Part shown: positions 52,764 to 61,970 of the stretch, in pieces | How positions within the stretch are numbered: position 1 is the stretch's first letter | How the letters are laid out: every line of letters begins with the position of its first letter | From: Phytohabitans houttuyneae | Lineage (GTDB): Bacteria; Actinomycetota; Actinomycetes; Mycobacteriales; Micromonosporaceae | Assembly: GCF_011764425.1 (NCBI RefSeq) | Contig: NZ_BLPF01000001.1 | Coordinates: 4,145,001-4,209,000, forward strand | Direction of reading: 5' to 3' | DNA: 64,000 nucleotides | Translations under genes and position numbers: made by a program | Notes under the pieces: generated by a model | The model's database searches: none | What the model saw: only the letters and a program-made list of their open reading frames with translations | What the model was told of the DNA's origin: nothing

Positions 52764-54719
52764 ATGCCCTACCTGACAACGCGCATCGCCCTCACGACAG
52801 CGGTGGTCGGGGCGGCGACCCTCATGCCGGCCGCCGCCGTCCCCGCGTCCAGCCCCACGCAAGACACCAGACAGCAGGAGTACGCAGCGGCCGCGGAACA
52901 GCACGGCGTCCCGGAGAGCGTGCTGCTCGCGGTGTCCTATCTGGAGTCCCGCTGGGACACCAACGCCGGCACGCCCAGCACCAGCGGCGGCTTCGGCCCG
53001 ATGCACCTCACCGACGCCGAGTACGTGATGTCGCTGCCCACCGGCAACCACCACGACCACGACGGCGAGGACCCGCGCGGCGACGCCGCCCGCCCCGCCC
53101 GAAACGTCGACTCCGGCGGCGTGGCCGCCCCGGCGCCGCAAGCGCTGCAGACGCTCGACCGTGCCGCGGCGATCACGGGTGCGTCCGAGGCCGACCTGCG
53201 CACAACCCCCGCGGCGAACATCGCCGGTGGGGCGGCACTCCTGGCCTCGTACCAAAGAAGCATTGGTGGACCGGCGGGGAGCGCGAGCGACCCCGCGGCC
53301 TGGTATGGCGCGGTGGCCAGTTACAGCGGCGCGGACAGTGCCGATGCCGCGGCGGCCTTCGCCGACGAGGTCTTCGCGACGATGCGGAGCGGCGTGGCGC
53401 GGGTGACCGACGACGGGCAGCAGGTCACGCTGGCCGCGCGCGACGTGGCGCCGGCGCGGAGCTGGCTGTCCCGCCTCGGCCTGCGCAAACTTGCCCGCCC
53501 GGACGGCCTGGAGTGCCCGACGGACATCTCCTGCGAGTGGATCCCGGCGCCCTACCAGGACCTCGGCGGCGGCGACTACGGAAACCACGACAAGGGCAAC
53601 AGACCCCAACAACAGAAGATCGAGTACATCGTCATCCACGACACCGAGGGATACTTCCAGCCGTCGGTTGACCTGGTGCTCGACCCCACGTACGTCAGCT
53701 GGCACTACACGCTCCGCTCCGTCGACGGCCACATCGCGCAGCACCTCAAGGCCAAGGACGTGGGGTGGCACGCCGGCAACTGGTACGTCAACGCGAAGGC
53801 CATCGGCCTCGAACACGAGGGCTTCGCCGCGCAGGGCACGTGGTACACGGAGGCGATGTACCGCACGTCGGCGAAGCTGGTGCGGCACCTCGCACTGCGG
53901 CTGGGCATCCCGCTGGACCGCAACCACATCATCGGCCACGACAACGTGCCCGGCACCGTGCCGTCCACGGTCCGCGGCATGCACTGGGACCCGGGACCCT
54001 ACTGGGACTGGTCGCACTACTTCGACCTGCTCAAGGCGCCCTTCCACACGACCGGGTGGCCGGGCAGCGGGCTGGTGACGATCGACCCCGACTTCGCGGC
54101 GAACAAGCCGGCGTTCGTGGGCTGCTCCGGCGGCGCCACCGTGCCGTGCCCACCGCGCGGCTCGTCCGCCGTCATCCTCCGGACCGCGCCGGACGCCTCG
54201 GCCCCGCTGGTCAAGGACGTCGGCCTGCGCCCCGGCGGCGAGGACGCGACCATGCAAATCTCCGACCACGGCGCGCGGGTGTCGGCCGGCCAGACGTACG
54301 CGGTGGCCGACCGCCAGGGCGACTGGACGGCGATCTGGTACCTGGGGCAGAAGGCGTGGTTCCACAACCCACGCTCAGCGCCGGCGGCGAAGTGGGCCAC
54401 CGGCCTGATCGTGACGCCAAAGGCGGGGAGGGCCACGATCCCGGTGTACGGGCGGGCCTACCCGGAGCAGGCCGCCTACCCGGCGGGTGTGCCCTATCAG
54501 GCGATCACGCCGCTGCAGTACACCTTGGCGGCCGGCCAGCGGTACGCCGTGGGCAACCTGCTGCCGAGCGAGTACTACCGCGCGGTCACGTTCGACGGCT
54601 CCTCACCCGGCGACTGGACGGTCATCCGGGGCGAGAAGAGGTACGCCCAGATCCAATTTGGACACCGGATCATGTTCGTGGATCTGGCCGACGTGGACGT
54701 ACGCCTGTCGTTCCTCTAG
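52764..54719 (+). CDS. Secreted N-acetylmuramoyl-L-alanine amidase
   Basis: 651 aa. Signal peptide at 1-28 (TRIALTTAVVGAATLMPAAA). A lysozyme/SLT-like region lies at about 40-200 (AAEQHGVPESVLLAVSYLES, PMHLTDAEYVM). The amidase_2 domain at about 285-420 has zinc ligands in EYIVIHDTEGYFQ and HIIGHDNVPG, and VSWHYTLRSVDGHIAQHL and AIGLEHEG. The C-terminal 220 aa are SH3-like/beta (AVILRTAPDASAPLVKDVG). It cuts the amide between MurNAc and L-Ala outside the cell. The two-domain arrangement suggests it may also cut glycan, but the muralytic Glu is not proven. Confidence 0.9.
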   Translation: MPYLTTRIALTTAVVGAATLMPAAAVPASSPTQDTRQQEYAAAAEQHGVPESVLLAVSYLESRWDTNAGTPSTSGGFGPMHLTDAEYVMSLPTGNHHDHDGEDPRGDAARPARNVDSGGVAAPAPQALQTLDRAAAITGASEADLRTTPAANIAGGAALLASYQRSIGGPAGSASDPAAWYGAVASYSGADSADAAAAFADEVFATMRSGVARVTDDGQQVTLAARDVAPARSWLSRLGLRKLARPDGLECPTDISCEWIPAPYQDLGGGDYGNHDKGNRPQQQKIEYIVIHDTEGYFQPSVDLVLDPTYVSWHYTLRSVDGHIAQHLKAKDVGWHAGNWYVNAKAIGLEHEGFAAQGTWYTEAMYRTSAKLVRHLALRLGIPLDRNHIIGHDNVPGTVPSTVRGMHWDPGPYWDWSHYFDLLKAPFHTTGWPGSGLVTIDPDFAANKPAFVGCSGGATVPCPPRGSSAVILRTAPDASAPLVKDVGLRPGGEDATMQISDHGARVSAGQTYAVADRQGDWTAIWYLGQKAWFHNPRSAPAAKWATGLIVTPKAGRATIPVYGRAYPEQAAYPAGVPYQAITPLQYTLAAGQRYAVGNLLPSEYYRAVTFDGSSPGDWTVIRGEKRYAQIQFGHRIMFVDLADVDVRLSFL

Positions 54720-54735
54720 GAGCGTTTATTAGCTA

Positions 54736-54855
54736 TTGCCCCGGTCCGTGTCAGCTGCGGACCGCATGCTCCCGCGGGCAACGCGGAGGTCGGCGGCGAG
54801 CTTGGCGCTCGCCGAGTTCCCCGACCTCCGCTGCCTGGTCCGCGCGACAAGCCCA
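54736..54855 (-). repeat. Dispersed structured repeat, copy 2
   Basis: About 120 bp similar to 49832-49950, again directly after a gene (amidase stop 54719). The hairpin is longer here: GGAGGTCGG...CGGCGAGC / GCTCGCCG...CCGACCTCC. Confidence 0.65.
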
Positions 54856-55539
54856 ATCGCCGTGCTGGGCCGGGGTCGCGTCTTCCATGCCGTGCCGGGG
54901 TCGCGAGGTCTCCTTTCCTGGAGGCGCGGGCGTCGTGTGGCGGATGTTCTCAAGCTGGGCGCACCGATGCGCCCACGTGCGGCGCCAGCCTCACCCGCGC
55001 CGGGGTTGGGCGCGGTGGTCGGGACCAGGGTCGGCCGGCCCGGCGGGCTGGGCCGCAGGGGAACGGTTTGTCCGGTTCGGCCTGTGCTTGTCGCGTGATG
55101 ATGGTCTGAGCAGGAAAAATCGCCCGACATTGGGTGCTCAGACCGTCGCAATGCGGCTGAAGCCATGGTCACGCTGGCCGGCGCAGGGCCTGAGGGCGAT
55201 GGGTTGACACGGGTGGGGGCGCCTGGTCGCTGGTCAGGTCAGTGAGCGCGGAAGCACGGGCAGAGCAACTGCTGGACGTGGACCAACCCGCACCAGCGGC
55301 ACGATCGCGGGGATCGCGGTGTTGTCCTCGATCAAGGACCTGCGCGTCGAGATCATGATGCGTGGCTGTGACGCGATCAAGACTGGGGACGCAACCGCTC
55401 AGCTGAGTGGAGACCGATCACGCGAGCTTGACGGCACCGGTGCGCGGACTGGTTGACGCTCTGCTGGACGATCCGAGGCAAGGCCGACTCAGGCCACACG
55501 CGGATCGCGCCTATACCGCGCCCCGCGACAAAGATGCAG
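54856..55539. other. Gene-poor region
   Basis: About 680 bp without a credible gene. A 10-bp stem (GGTCTGAGCA 55103-55112 / TGCTCAGACC 55135-55144) could be a terminator. The rest has a degraded look (short frames, mixed codon bias) like the IS-remnant region at 50-51 kb, but I could not identify a parent family. Confidence 0.4.
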
Positions 55540-56562
55540 TCAGCGCCCCGGCGCACCACGAGGACCCATGACGGCGGTGAGCACGTCGTCCAGGGTGACC
55601 ACCCCGAGCGCCGCCCGCCCGTCGCTGACCAGCACCATGTGGCGCCGCTCGCGGCGCATGGAGAGCAGCAGCTCGGCCAGCGTGCGCTCGGGTGGGACCA
55701 CGGCCAGCGAGCGCACGATCTCCTCGGGCACCGGGGCGGTACGGCGCGGGCCCTCGTAGCCGAGCACGTCCTTGACGTGCACGAAGCCGAGCACGCGCCG
55801 CGTCGCCCGGTGCACCACCGGAAAGCGCGAGCGGCCGGTGCGGGTGGCGAGTACCTCCAGCGAGGCCGGCGAGACGTCCTCCGCGACGGTCGTGACCTGC
55901 GCCCACGGGCGGAGCGCGTCCGCTGCCGTGCGGCGGCCGAGGGCGAGGGCGCCGGTGATGCGGGCGTGTTCCTCGGCGTCGAGCAGGCCCTCGGTACGCG
56001 CCTGCGACACCAAGCCGGCCAACTCCTCGGCGGTGAAGACGGTCTTGACCGCGTCGGTGGCCTCGACCCGCCAGATCCGCAGCACCGCGCGGGATGCCCA
56101 CTTCATCGCGAGCAGGAGCGGCTTGGTGGCCAGGCAGAAGACGAGCATCGCCGGCCCGAGCCAGAGCGCGGAGAGCTCCGGGCCGGCGAGCGTGATGTTC
56201 TTCGGGACCATCTCGCCGATCACCGTGTGCAGGAAGACCACGATGCCCAGCGCCAGCACGAACGCCACCGGATGGAGTGCGCGGTCGGGCACCCCGAGCG
56301 CGTGGAACGGTCCCTCCAGCAGGTGGGCCAGCGCCGGTTCGGAGATCGCGCCGAGCAGTAGGGCGCAGACGGTGATGCCCAGCTGGGCACCGGCGATCAT
56401 GAGGGGGATCTGGTTCATCGCGGAGAGCGCCCACCGGGCCCGCCGGGAGGTCTCCGCGAGTGGCTCGATGACCGTGCGGCGGGAGGCGATCAGCGCGAAC
56501 TCGCTACCCACGAAGAACGCGTTGCCCAGCAGCAGCACGACCGTGATCAGGACCTTAGTCAT
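55540..56562 (-). CDS. CNNM/CorC-type (HlyC/CorC) membrane transport protein A
   Basis: 340 aa. DUF21/CNNM membrane domain at 1-150 with three to four helices (VLITVVLLLGNAFFVGSEFA, QLGITVCALLLGAISEPALA, VVFLHTVIGEMVPKNITLAG). The CBS pair is at about 200-335 (ALRPWAQVTTVAEDVSPAS, LGFVHVKDVLGYEG, MVLVSDGRAALGVVTLDDVL). Family members export Mg2+ or affect divalent cations. It lacks the C-terminal CorC domain that its upstream partner has. It overlaps that partner by 8 bp, and the two probably form a heteromer. Confidence 0.9.
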   Translation of the reverse strand: MTKVLITVVLLLGNAFFVGSEFALIASRRTVIEPLAETSRRARWALSAMNQIPLMIAGAQLGITVCALLLGAISEPALAHLLEGPFHALGVPDRALHPVAFVLALGIVVFLHTVIGEMVPKNITLAGPELSALWLGPAMLVFCLATKPLLLAMKWASRAVLRIWRVEATDAVKTVFTAEELAGLVSQARTEGLLDAEEHARITGALALGRRTAADALRPWAQVTTVAEDVSPASLEVLATRTGRSRFPVVHRATRRVLGFVHVKDVLGYEGPRRTAPVPEEIVRSLAVVPPERTLAELLLSMRRERRHMVLVSDGRAALGVVTLDDVLTAVMGPRGAPGR

Positions 56563-57898
56563 AGTGCGCCACCTCCGGCGCGACCACGCGTACCTGCTCG
56601 ATGCGGTGCCGATCCACCTCCACGACCGTAAACTCCCAGCCCTTTTCCTCCACCGACTCGCCCGCCACCGGGATGTGTCCCAGCCGCGCCATGAGGAAGC
56701 CGGCGAGCGTCTCGTACGGCCCGTCGGGCAGCCGGAAGCCGATCTGCTCGGCCACCTCGTCGCCGCGCAGCAGCCCGTCCACCTGGAAGGTGCGCTCGCC
56801 GCCCGGCACGGTCAGCTCCACCGGGCCGGCGTCTTCGACCGCGTCCGGGTCGAACTCGTCGGCGATCTCCCCGACCAGCTCCTCGACCAGGTCTTCGACG
56901 GTGACGACGCCGTCGGTCCCGCCGTACTCGTCGACCACGATCGCCAGGTCGGCGTCGGCGGCGCGGAGCGCCTCCAGCACGCCGTCGAGATCCAGGCTCT
57001 CCGGGACGTAGACCGGCTCGCGGGCCACCGCGGCCACCGTCGTTGTCGACCTTCTCGCCGGGGTACACCGAGCGCGTCCGGGACGCCCACCACGCCGGTG
57101 ACCAGGTCGAGCGTGTCCTCGTACACGGGGAATCGGGTGCGTCCGGTCTCCTGCGCGGCCGTGATCAGCTCGGCCACCGTGGCGGTGGCCTTCAGGGCGA
57201 CCACGTCGACGCGGGGGTCATCGCTTCGGCGGCCCGCTTTTCGCCGAACCGGATCGTGCGCTGAAGCAGCCGCGCGGTCTCGGTGGGCAGCGCGCCGGCG
57301 CGCGCCGAGATGGCGGCCAGCAACCCCAGCTCCTCCGGTGAACGGGCGCTGGCCAGCTCCTCCTGGGGCTCGACGCCGAGGCGGCGGACCAGCCAGTTTG
57401 CCGAGTTGTTGAGGCCCCGGATGAGCCACCCGAAGACCATCGAGAAGCCACGCATCGGCGCGGCCGTCGAGAGGGCGGCCGGCATCGGGCGGGCGAGGGC
57501 GGCGTTTTTGGGTACGAGCTCGCCGAAGAGCATCGACAGCAGCGTCGCCAGCACCAGGGCGAGGATCGGGGTGACCGAGTCGGTGGAGTCGCCGGCGAGC
57601 GGGCGGATGGCCGGAGCGAAGATCTTGGCGAGTGCCGGCTCGGCGAGGTAACCGGTCAGTAGCGCGGTGATCGTGATGCCCAACTGCGCGCCGGAGAGCT
57701 GGAAAGACAGCTCGTGCAGCGCCTTCTGCACGGTTGTGGCACGGCGGTCGCCGGCCTCCGCGCGCTGTGCGATCTCGGCGCGGTCGACCGTCACGAGCGC
57801 GAACTCGGCCGCGACAAAGAAGGCGTTGCCCGCCGTCAGCGCGGCGAAGCCGAGCAGCGGCAGGATGGTCAGTAAAAGGCCGTCGATGGTCGATTCAC
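56555..57898 (-). CDS. CNNM/CorC-type membrane transport protein B (two apparent frameshifts)
   Basis: About 447 aa after repair. CNNM domain: LPLLGFAALTAGNAFFVAAE, LSGAQLGITITALLTGYLAE, LLSMLFGELVPKNAALARP. CBS region: RAAEAMTPRVDVVALKATAT and VDEYGGTDGVVTVEDLVEEL. The C-terminal CorC domain is FQVDGLLRGDEVAEQIGFRL...FTVVEVDRHRIEQVRVV. One C is missing at 57213-57217 and another at 57060-57063; adding them gives continuous family sequence. The start is unclear: GTG 57898 overlaps the VanZ stop (GTGA) but needs one more base after GGCCTTTT; an in-frame ATC at 57887 follows AGGTGA. Likely one transporter unit with 55540-56562. Confidence 0.85.
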
Positions 57899-58458
57899 CT
57901 CGGCGGTGATTCTCCCACGCCAGCGGGTTGACGGGTTGCCACCCGTGCGGCGAGCACGCCGAGCAGTACGCCCAGGATCGCGCCGATGGTGTTGTTGACC
58001 CAGTCGTACCCGACGCACTCCCGACCCAGGTGCATCACGGACTGGGTGAGCTCGATCCCGCCGGACATGAGCACTCCCACGGCCGCCACGAGCAGCGGGC
58101 GCCGGATGGCGAGGACGGCGAAGAACGTCGCGGGTACGAACATCGTGATGTTGCCGACCCGTTCGCCCCGCTCGGTGGTCGAGATCAATGCCCGCCACAG
58201 CTGCCCGGCGTCGGACAGCGAGCCCACGCACCTGTCGACGTCGGCCACGCCGGGGACCCCGATCGGCACGTGCGGCGCGGGTGGCAGCGTGAGCGTGAGC
58301 ACGATCGCGACGCTGAGCAGCATGCCGAGGCTCGGCCAGGTGGCCCACCGCATCCGCTCCGCGAGTGGCCGGTGCACCGCCACGGCGAGAGCCGACAGCA
58401 GCAGGAACGTGATCGCCGGCCACGGTTGGGAGAGGAAGTCGAAGGCCCAGCCGCGCAC
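57895..58458 (-). CDS. VanZ-family membrane protein
   Basis: 187 aa with four to five helices (WPAITFLLLSALAVAVHRPL, WPSLGMLLSVAIVLTLTLP, LLVAAVGVLMSGGIELTQSV, GAILGVLLGVLAARVA). ERVGNITMFVPATFFAVLAI and ECVGYDWVNNTIGAILG are the VanZ-like signatures (Asn in GNI, Asp-x-x-x-Asn). VanZ raises teicoplanin resistance in enterococci; most actinobacterial members have no proven role. It overlaps the CNNM-B gene by 4 nt, forming a three-gene unit. Confidence 0.87.
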   Translation of the reverse strand: MRGWAFDFLSQPWPAITFLLLSALAVAVHRPLAERMRWATWPSLGMLLSVAIVLTLTLPPAPHVPIGVPGVADVDRCVGSLSDAGQLWRALISTTERGERVGNITMFVPATFFAVLAIRRPLLVAAVGVLMSGGIELTQSVMHLGRECVGYDWVNNTIGAILGVLLGVLAARVATRQPAGVGESPPR

Positions 58459-58518
58459 TCGTGCCTTTCTACCGGAGGTACGCCAGCTGCCTTGCCGCCA
58501 ATCCGACAGCCGGACCGG

Positions 58519-60625
58519 TTATGCGTCGGCCTTGACCGATCGGAGGAGCACGGTCGCCACGTCGACGACCTCCACCTGCTCGTTCGCCCCTTGCCGGTAA
58601 CGCCGTCGTTGATCATGGTGTGGCAGAAGGGGCAGCCGACCGCGATCGTGCTGGCGCCGGTGGCCAGTGCCTCCTCGACGCGCTCGACGTTGATGCGCTT
58701 GCCGATCCGCTCTTCCATCCACATGCGGGCGCCGCCGGCGCCGCAGCAGAAGGACCGCTCCTGGTTTCGCGGCATCTCGGTGACTCCGCTGGCGCTGGCG
58801 TTGGCCAGGACCTCGCGGGGTGGCGTGAAGACCCGGTTGTGGCGGCCGAGGTAGCACGGGTCGTGGTACGTGACCGTGCCATCGAGCGGCTGGACCGGCG
58901 TCAACTTGCCGCCCGCGACCAGGTCGGCCAGCAGCTGGGTGTGGTGCACCACCTGCACGTTCTTGAGGCCGAGCTGCGGGTACTCGTTGGCGAGCGTGTT
59001 GAAGCAGTGGGGCAGGAGGCGACGATCTTCGTCACCTTCGCCTCGGTGAGCGTCTCCACGTTTTGCTGGGCGAGCATCTGGAAGACGAACTCGTTGCCGA
59101 TCCGCCGGGCCGGGTCACCGGTGCACGTCTCGCCCTCGCCGAGGATCGCGAAGTCGACGCCGGCCTCGTGCAGCAGCGTGGCGACGGCACGGGCGGTCTT
59201 CTTTGCCCGGTCTTCGAAGGCAGCCGCGCAACCGACCCAGTACAGGTACTCGAACTCGACCTCGCCGTCGGCCCGCTTGATCTCGAAGTCGAGGGCCTTG
59301 GTCCAGTCTTCGCGGGTGTTCGGCGGCGCGCCCCACGGGTTGCCCTTGTTTTCCAGGTTGCGCAGCATCACGCCGGCCTCGGAGGGGAACGAGGACTCGA
59401 TGAGGACCTGGTAGCGGCGCATATCCACGATGTGGTCGACATGCTCGATGTCGACCGGGCACTGCTCGACGCAGGCGCCGCAGGTAGTGCAGGACCACAA
59501 GACGTCGGGGTCGATCACGCCGCCCTCTTCGGCGCCGCCGATCAGGGGGCGCTGTGCCTCCGCCAGTGCCAGGGCGTCGACGTTGGCGTGATCGTCGCCC
59601 GCGAGCAGGTACGGCGCCTTCGCGTAGGCATGGTCACGCAGGGAGAGCACGAGAAGCTTCGGGGACAGCGGCTTGCCCGTGTTCCAGGCGGGGCACTGCG
59701 ACTGGCAGCGGCCGCACTCGGTACATGTGGTGAAGTCCAGCAGGCCCTTCCAGGTGAACTGCTCCACGCTGGCGATACCGAACTGGTCCTTTTCGGGGTC
59801 CGCCTCCTCGAAGTCGAGGAGCTTGCCGCCTGACGTCATGGGCTTCAGCCCACCGAGGCCAGAGCCCGCAGGCCGGCCCGGGTCGCGCTTGAAGAAGATG
59901 TTGAAGAACGCGGCGAACCGGTGCCAGGCCACACCCATCGTCAGGTTGGTGGCGATCGTGATCAGCCACGTCATCGACACCACGATCTTGATCGCGGCCA
60001 CGATGGACAGGGCGGCCTCGGATGCGGGCAGCACGTCGCCGAGCGCGTGCGAGACCGGGGCTGCCCAGGTCGGCCACTCCATGTGGCCGGTGGCGGCCTT
60101 GAACCCGCGGATCAGGAACCCGCAGATCAGGACCGCGACGATCACCCACTCGACGAAGTAGCCCTGCCACATCGTCGACCCGGTGAACCGCGAGCGCCCC
60201 TGCGGGCGAGTGGGCCGGTTGGCGAGCCGGATGCCGATCAGAACGAGGATGCCGGCGAGCCCGAAGACACCGATCAGCTCGGTGGCGAAGCCGTAGACCG
60301 CCCAACCGCCGATGATCGGCAGGCCGGCGTGCGGGTCCACCACCTCGAAATAGGCTTCCAGGACCAACAGCGACAGCACGATGAACGCGACCATCACGAA
60401 CCAGTGCGCCGCACCGACCACGGACCACTTGAGCATCCGCGTGTGGCCGAGGGTCTCGGCGAGCATCCGCTTCAGCCGCGTGGACTTGTCGCCGAATCGC
60501 GTCGGATCGGGCTGACCGGCACGGATCACCGCGAGCATCCGCCGCACCGCCCGCACGGCCAACGCCACCGCGACCACGGTGATCACGGCCGCGACGACTG
60601 AGGTCACGATCTGGACGCTGCCCAT
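58519..60625 (-). CDS. EtfD-like Fe-S membrane oxidoreductase (two apparent frameshifts)
   Basis: About 702 aa after repair. Five to six helices lie in residues 1-250 (IVTSVVAAVITVVAVALAVR, WFVMVAFIVLSLLVLEAYF, LIGVFGLAGILVLIGIRLAN). Two [4Fe-4S] motifs are CTECGRCQSQCPAW and CTTCGACVEQCPVDI. Two cysteine-rich CCG domains follow (VGCAAAFEDRAKKTARAVAT; later SFCCGAGGARMWMEE and IAVGCPFCHTMIND). One C/G is missing at 59009-59012 and at 58587-58590; adding them restores ASCPHCFNTLANEYPQLG and GKGANEQVEVVDVATVLL. The closest known match is mycobacterial EtfD (Rv0338c), which takes electrons from ETF into the quinone pool during fatty-acid oxidation. A 16-bp palindrome precedes it. Confidence 0.9.
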
Positions 60626-60688
60626 GTACGTCGCCCTCCCTGTGGAAAGGTCGTGGCTCCGTCGCCACGAGAGCAGCGTACTGTCTTA

Positions 60689-60704
60689 GTTACCGATCGG
60701 TAAC
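60689..60704 (-). promoter_or_regulatory. TetR-type palindrome upstream of the etfD-like gene
   Basis: GTTACCGATCGGTAAC is a perfect 16-bp palindrome 64 bp before the start codon. Its inner 14 bp match the fadE5 operators (TTACCGGTCAGTAA) at 12 of 14 positions. Confidence 0.75.
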
Positions 60705-60759
60705 GTGAATAAAGTCGCAGCCCAGGGCACAACCATAGAGGTTTGGCCAGAAGGCCGGG

Positions 60760-61023
60760 TCACCGCCAGCGAGACAGCAGGATCAGCGAGGCGACCATCG
60801 AGCCGAAACCGACCGCGAGATTCCAGTAGCCCCAGGACTCGACGGGGTAGGCGGTCTCGGTCAAGTAGTAGACGACGAGCCATCCGATGCCGGCGAAGAT
60901 GAGCCCCACCGCGGTGATCGGCAGCCAGATCGGGCTCGGCTTTTTGGCTGCCTGCGCTGCCGACGGACGAACGTCGGTCGGCGGGGTGTAGACCTTCTTC
61001 TTCCGGACCTGTGACTTGGGCAC
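60760..61023 (-). CDS. crgA: CrgA cell-division protein
   Basis: 87 aa, GTG start. PKSQVRKKKVYTPPTDVRPS is the conserved basic cytoplasmic head. Two membrane helices are separated by TETAYPVESWGYWNLAVG (PIWLPITAVGLIFAGIGWLV and FGSMVASLILLSRW). This length and topology are those of CrgA, which controls FtsZ-ring progress and recruits septal proteins in actinomycetes. It is divergent from the DUF881 gene with 130 bp between. The crgA-DUF881-sortase-trpG order is that of origin-proximal actinobacterial DNA. Confidence 0.95.
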   Translation of the reverse strand: MPKSQVRKKKVYTPPTDVRPSAAQAAKKPSPIWLPITAVGLIFAGIGWLVVYYLTETAYPVESWGYWNLAVGFGSMVASLILLSRWR

Positions 61024-61153
61024 GACGCTTACTCCTGTCAGCACTTTGGTACATAGATTAGCGCCGCTGCACCCGGCCGTCAGCCGGGCGAGGCTCGCAC
61101 CTACCGCTAGAGTAGTCAAGCCGGCGCGCGGAAGCACGAGGGGGCTGAGACGG

Positions 61154-61960
61154 GTGGAGTACACCTCCGGCGGCGCCTCTTGGCGCGAAGCGCTGCGCAC
61201 AGCCGCGTCGGGACTCTTCTCCCGCCCCGCTGGTCGGCGGCGTTCTCCCTGGTCAATCGGTGTCCCACTGATCGCGATCGCGGCCGGGCTGCTCTTCACC
61301 ACCAGCGCCACCACTGCCAACGGCACCTCGCTGCGCGAGGACCGCCGCCCACAGCTCGCCCAGCTCATCGAAGACCGGCGGGAGCGGGTCGAGGAGAGCG
61401 ACGAGCGGCGGGCCGCACTGCGCACCGAGGTCGAGGCGGCCACACAGGCACTCGCCGGCTCTGACACCCCGATCGCCGAGCAGCGAAACCGCGGTGACGC
61501 GAGCCTGCAGGGCGCGGGCTTCACCGCGCTGAAGGGGCCTGGCCTCACCGTCGAGCTCGACGACGCGCCTCGGCTGAACGAGACGCGGCCGGGCAACCCG
61601 AGCAACGACGACCTCGTCGTGCACCAGAGCGACGTTCAGGCGGTGGTCAACGCGCTGTGGGCCGGCGGAGCCGAGGCGATGTCGATCATGGGTGTCCGGG
61701 TGATCTCCACCAGCGCGGTACGCTGCGTGGGCAACACCCTCCTGTTGCACGGCAGGGTCTACTCCCCGCCCTTCAGGATCACCGCGATCGGCGATCCGGC
61801 GCGGCTGCGCGGCGCCTTGGACGCCTCAGATGGTGTGCGCCTCTTCCGCGACGCCGTCGACCACTTCGGCTTGGGCTACCAGGAGACCGTGGAAGGGAGC
61901 GTGACCGTGCCGGCATACGACGGTTCCAGCGCTCTCAGCGAGGTCGAGGTGCCGAAGTGA
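61154..61960 (+). CDS. DUF881 family protein
   Basis: 268 aa, GTG 61154 (MEYTSGGASWREALRTAASG). One membrane anchor (SIGVPLIAIAAGLLFTTSAT), a coiled coil (LAQLIEDRRERVEESDERRA), then the outer DUF881 domain: GPGLTVELDDAP, DLVVHQSDVQAVVNALWAGG and EAMSIMGVRVISTSAVRCVG. Its homologue in mycobacteria is Rv0012, in the crgA-trpG cluster. A role in division or envelope control is suspected from context only. It precedes the sortase gene by 10 bp. Confidence 0.92.
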   Translation: MEYTSGGASWREALRTAASGLFSRPAGRRRSPWSIGVPLIAIAAGLLFTTSATTANGTSLREDRRPQLAQLIEDRRERVEESDERRAALRTEVEAATQALAGSDTPIAEQRNRGDASLQGAGFTALKGPGLTVELDDAPRLNETRPGNPSNDDLVVHQSDVQAVVNALWAGGAEAMSIMGVRVISTSAVRCVGNTLLLHGRVYSPPFRITAIGDPARLRGALDASDGVRLFRDAVDHFGLGYQETVEGSVTVPAYDGSSALSEVEVPK

Positions 61961-61970
61961 GAGTCCGCCG

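Noticed and set aside
54729-55172. 147-codon minus-strand frame containing the dispersed repeat
   Set aside because: The part shared with copy 1 is not in a conserved frame (indels differ by one base), so the repeat is more likely structural than coding.
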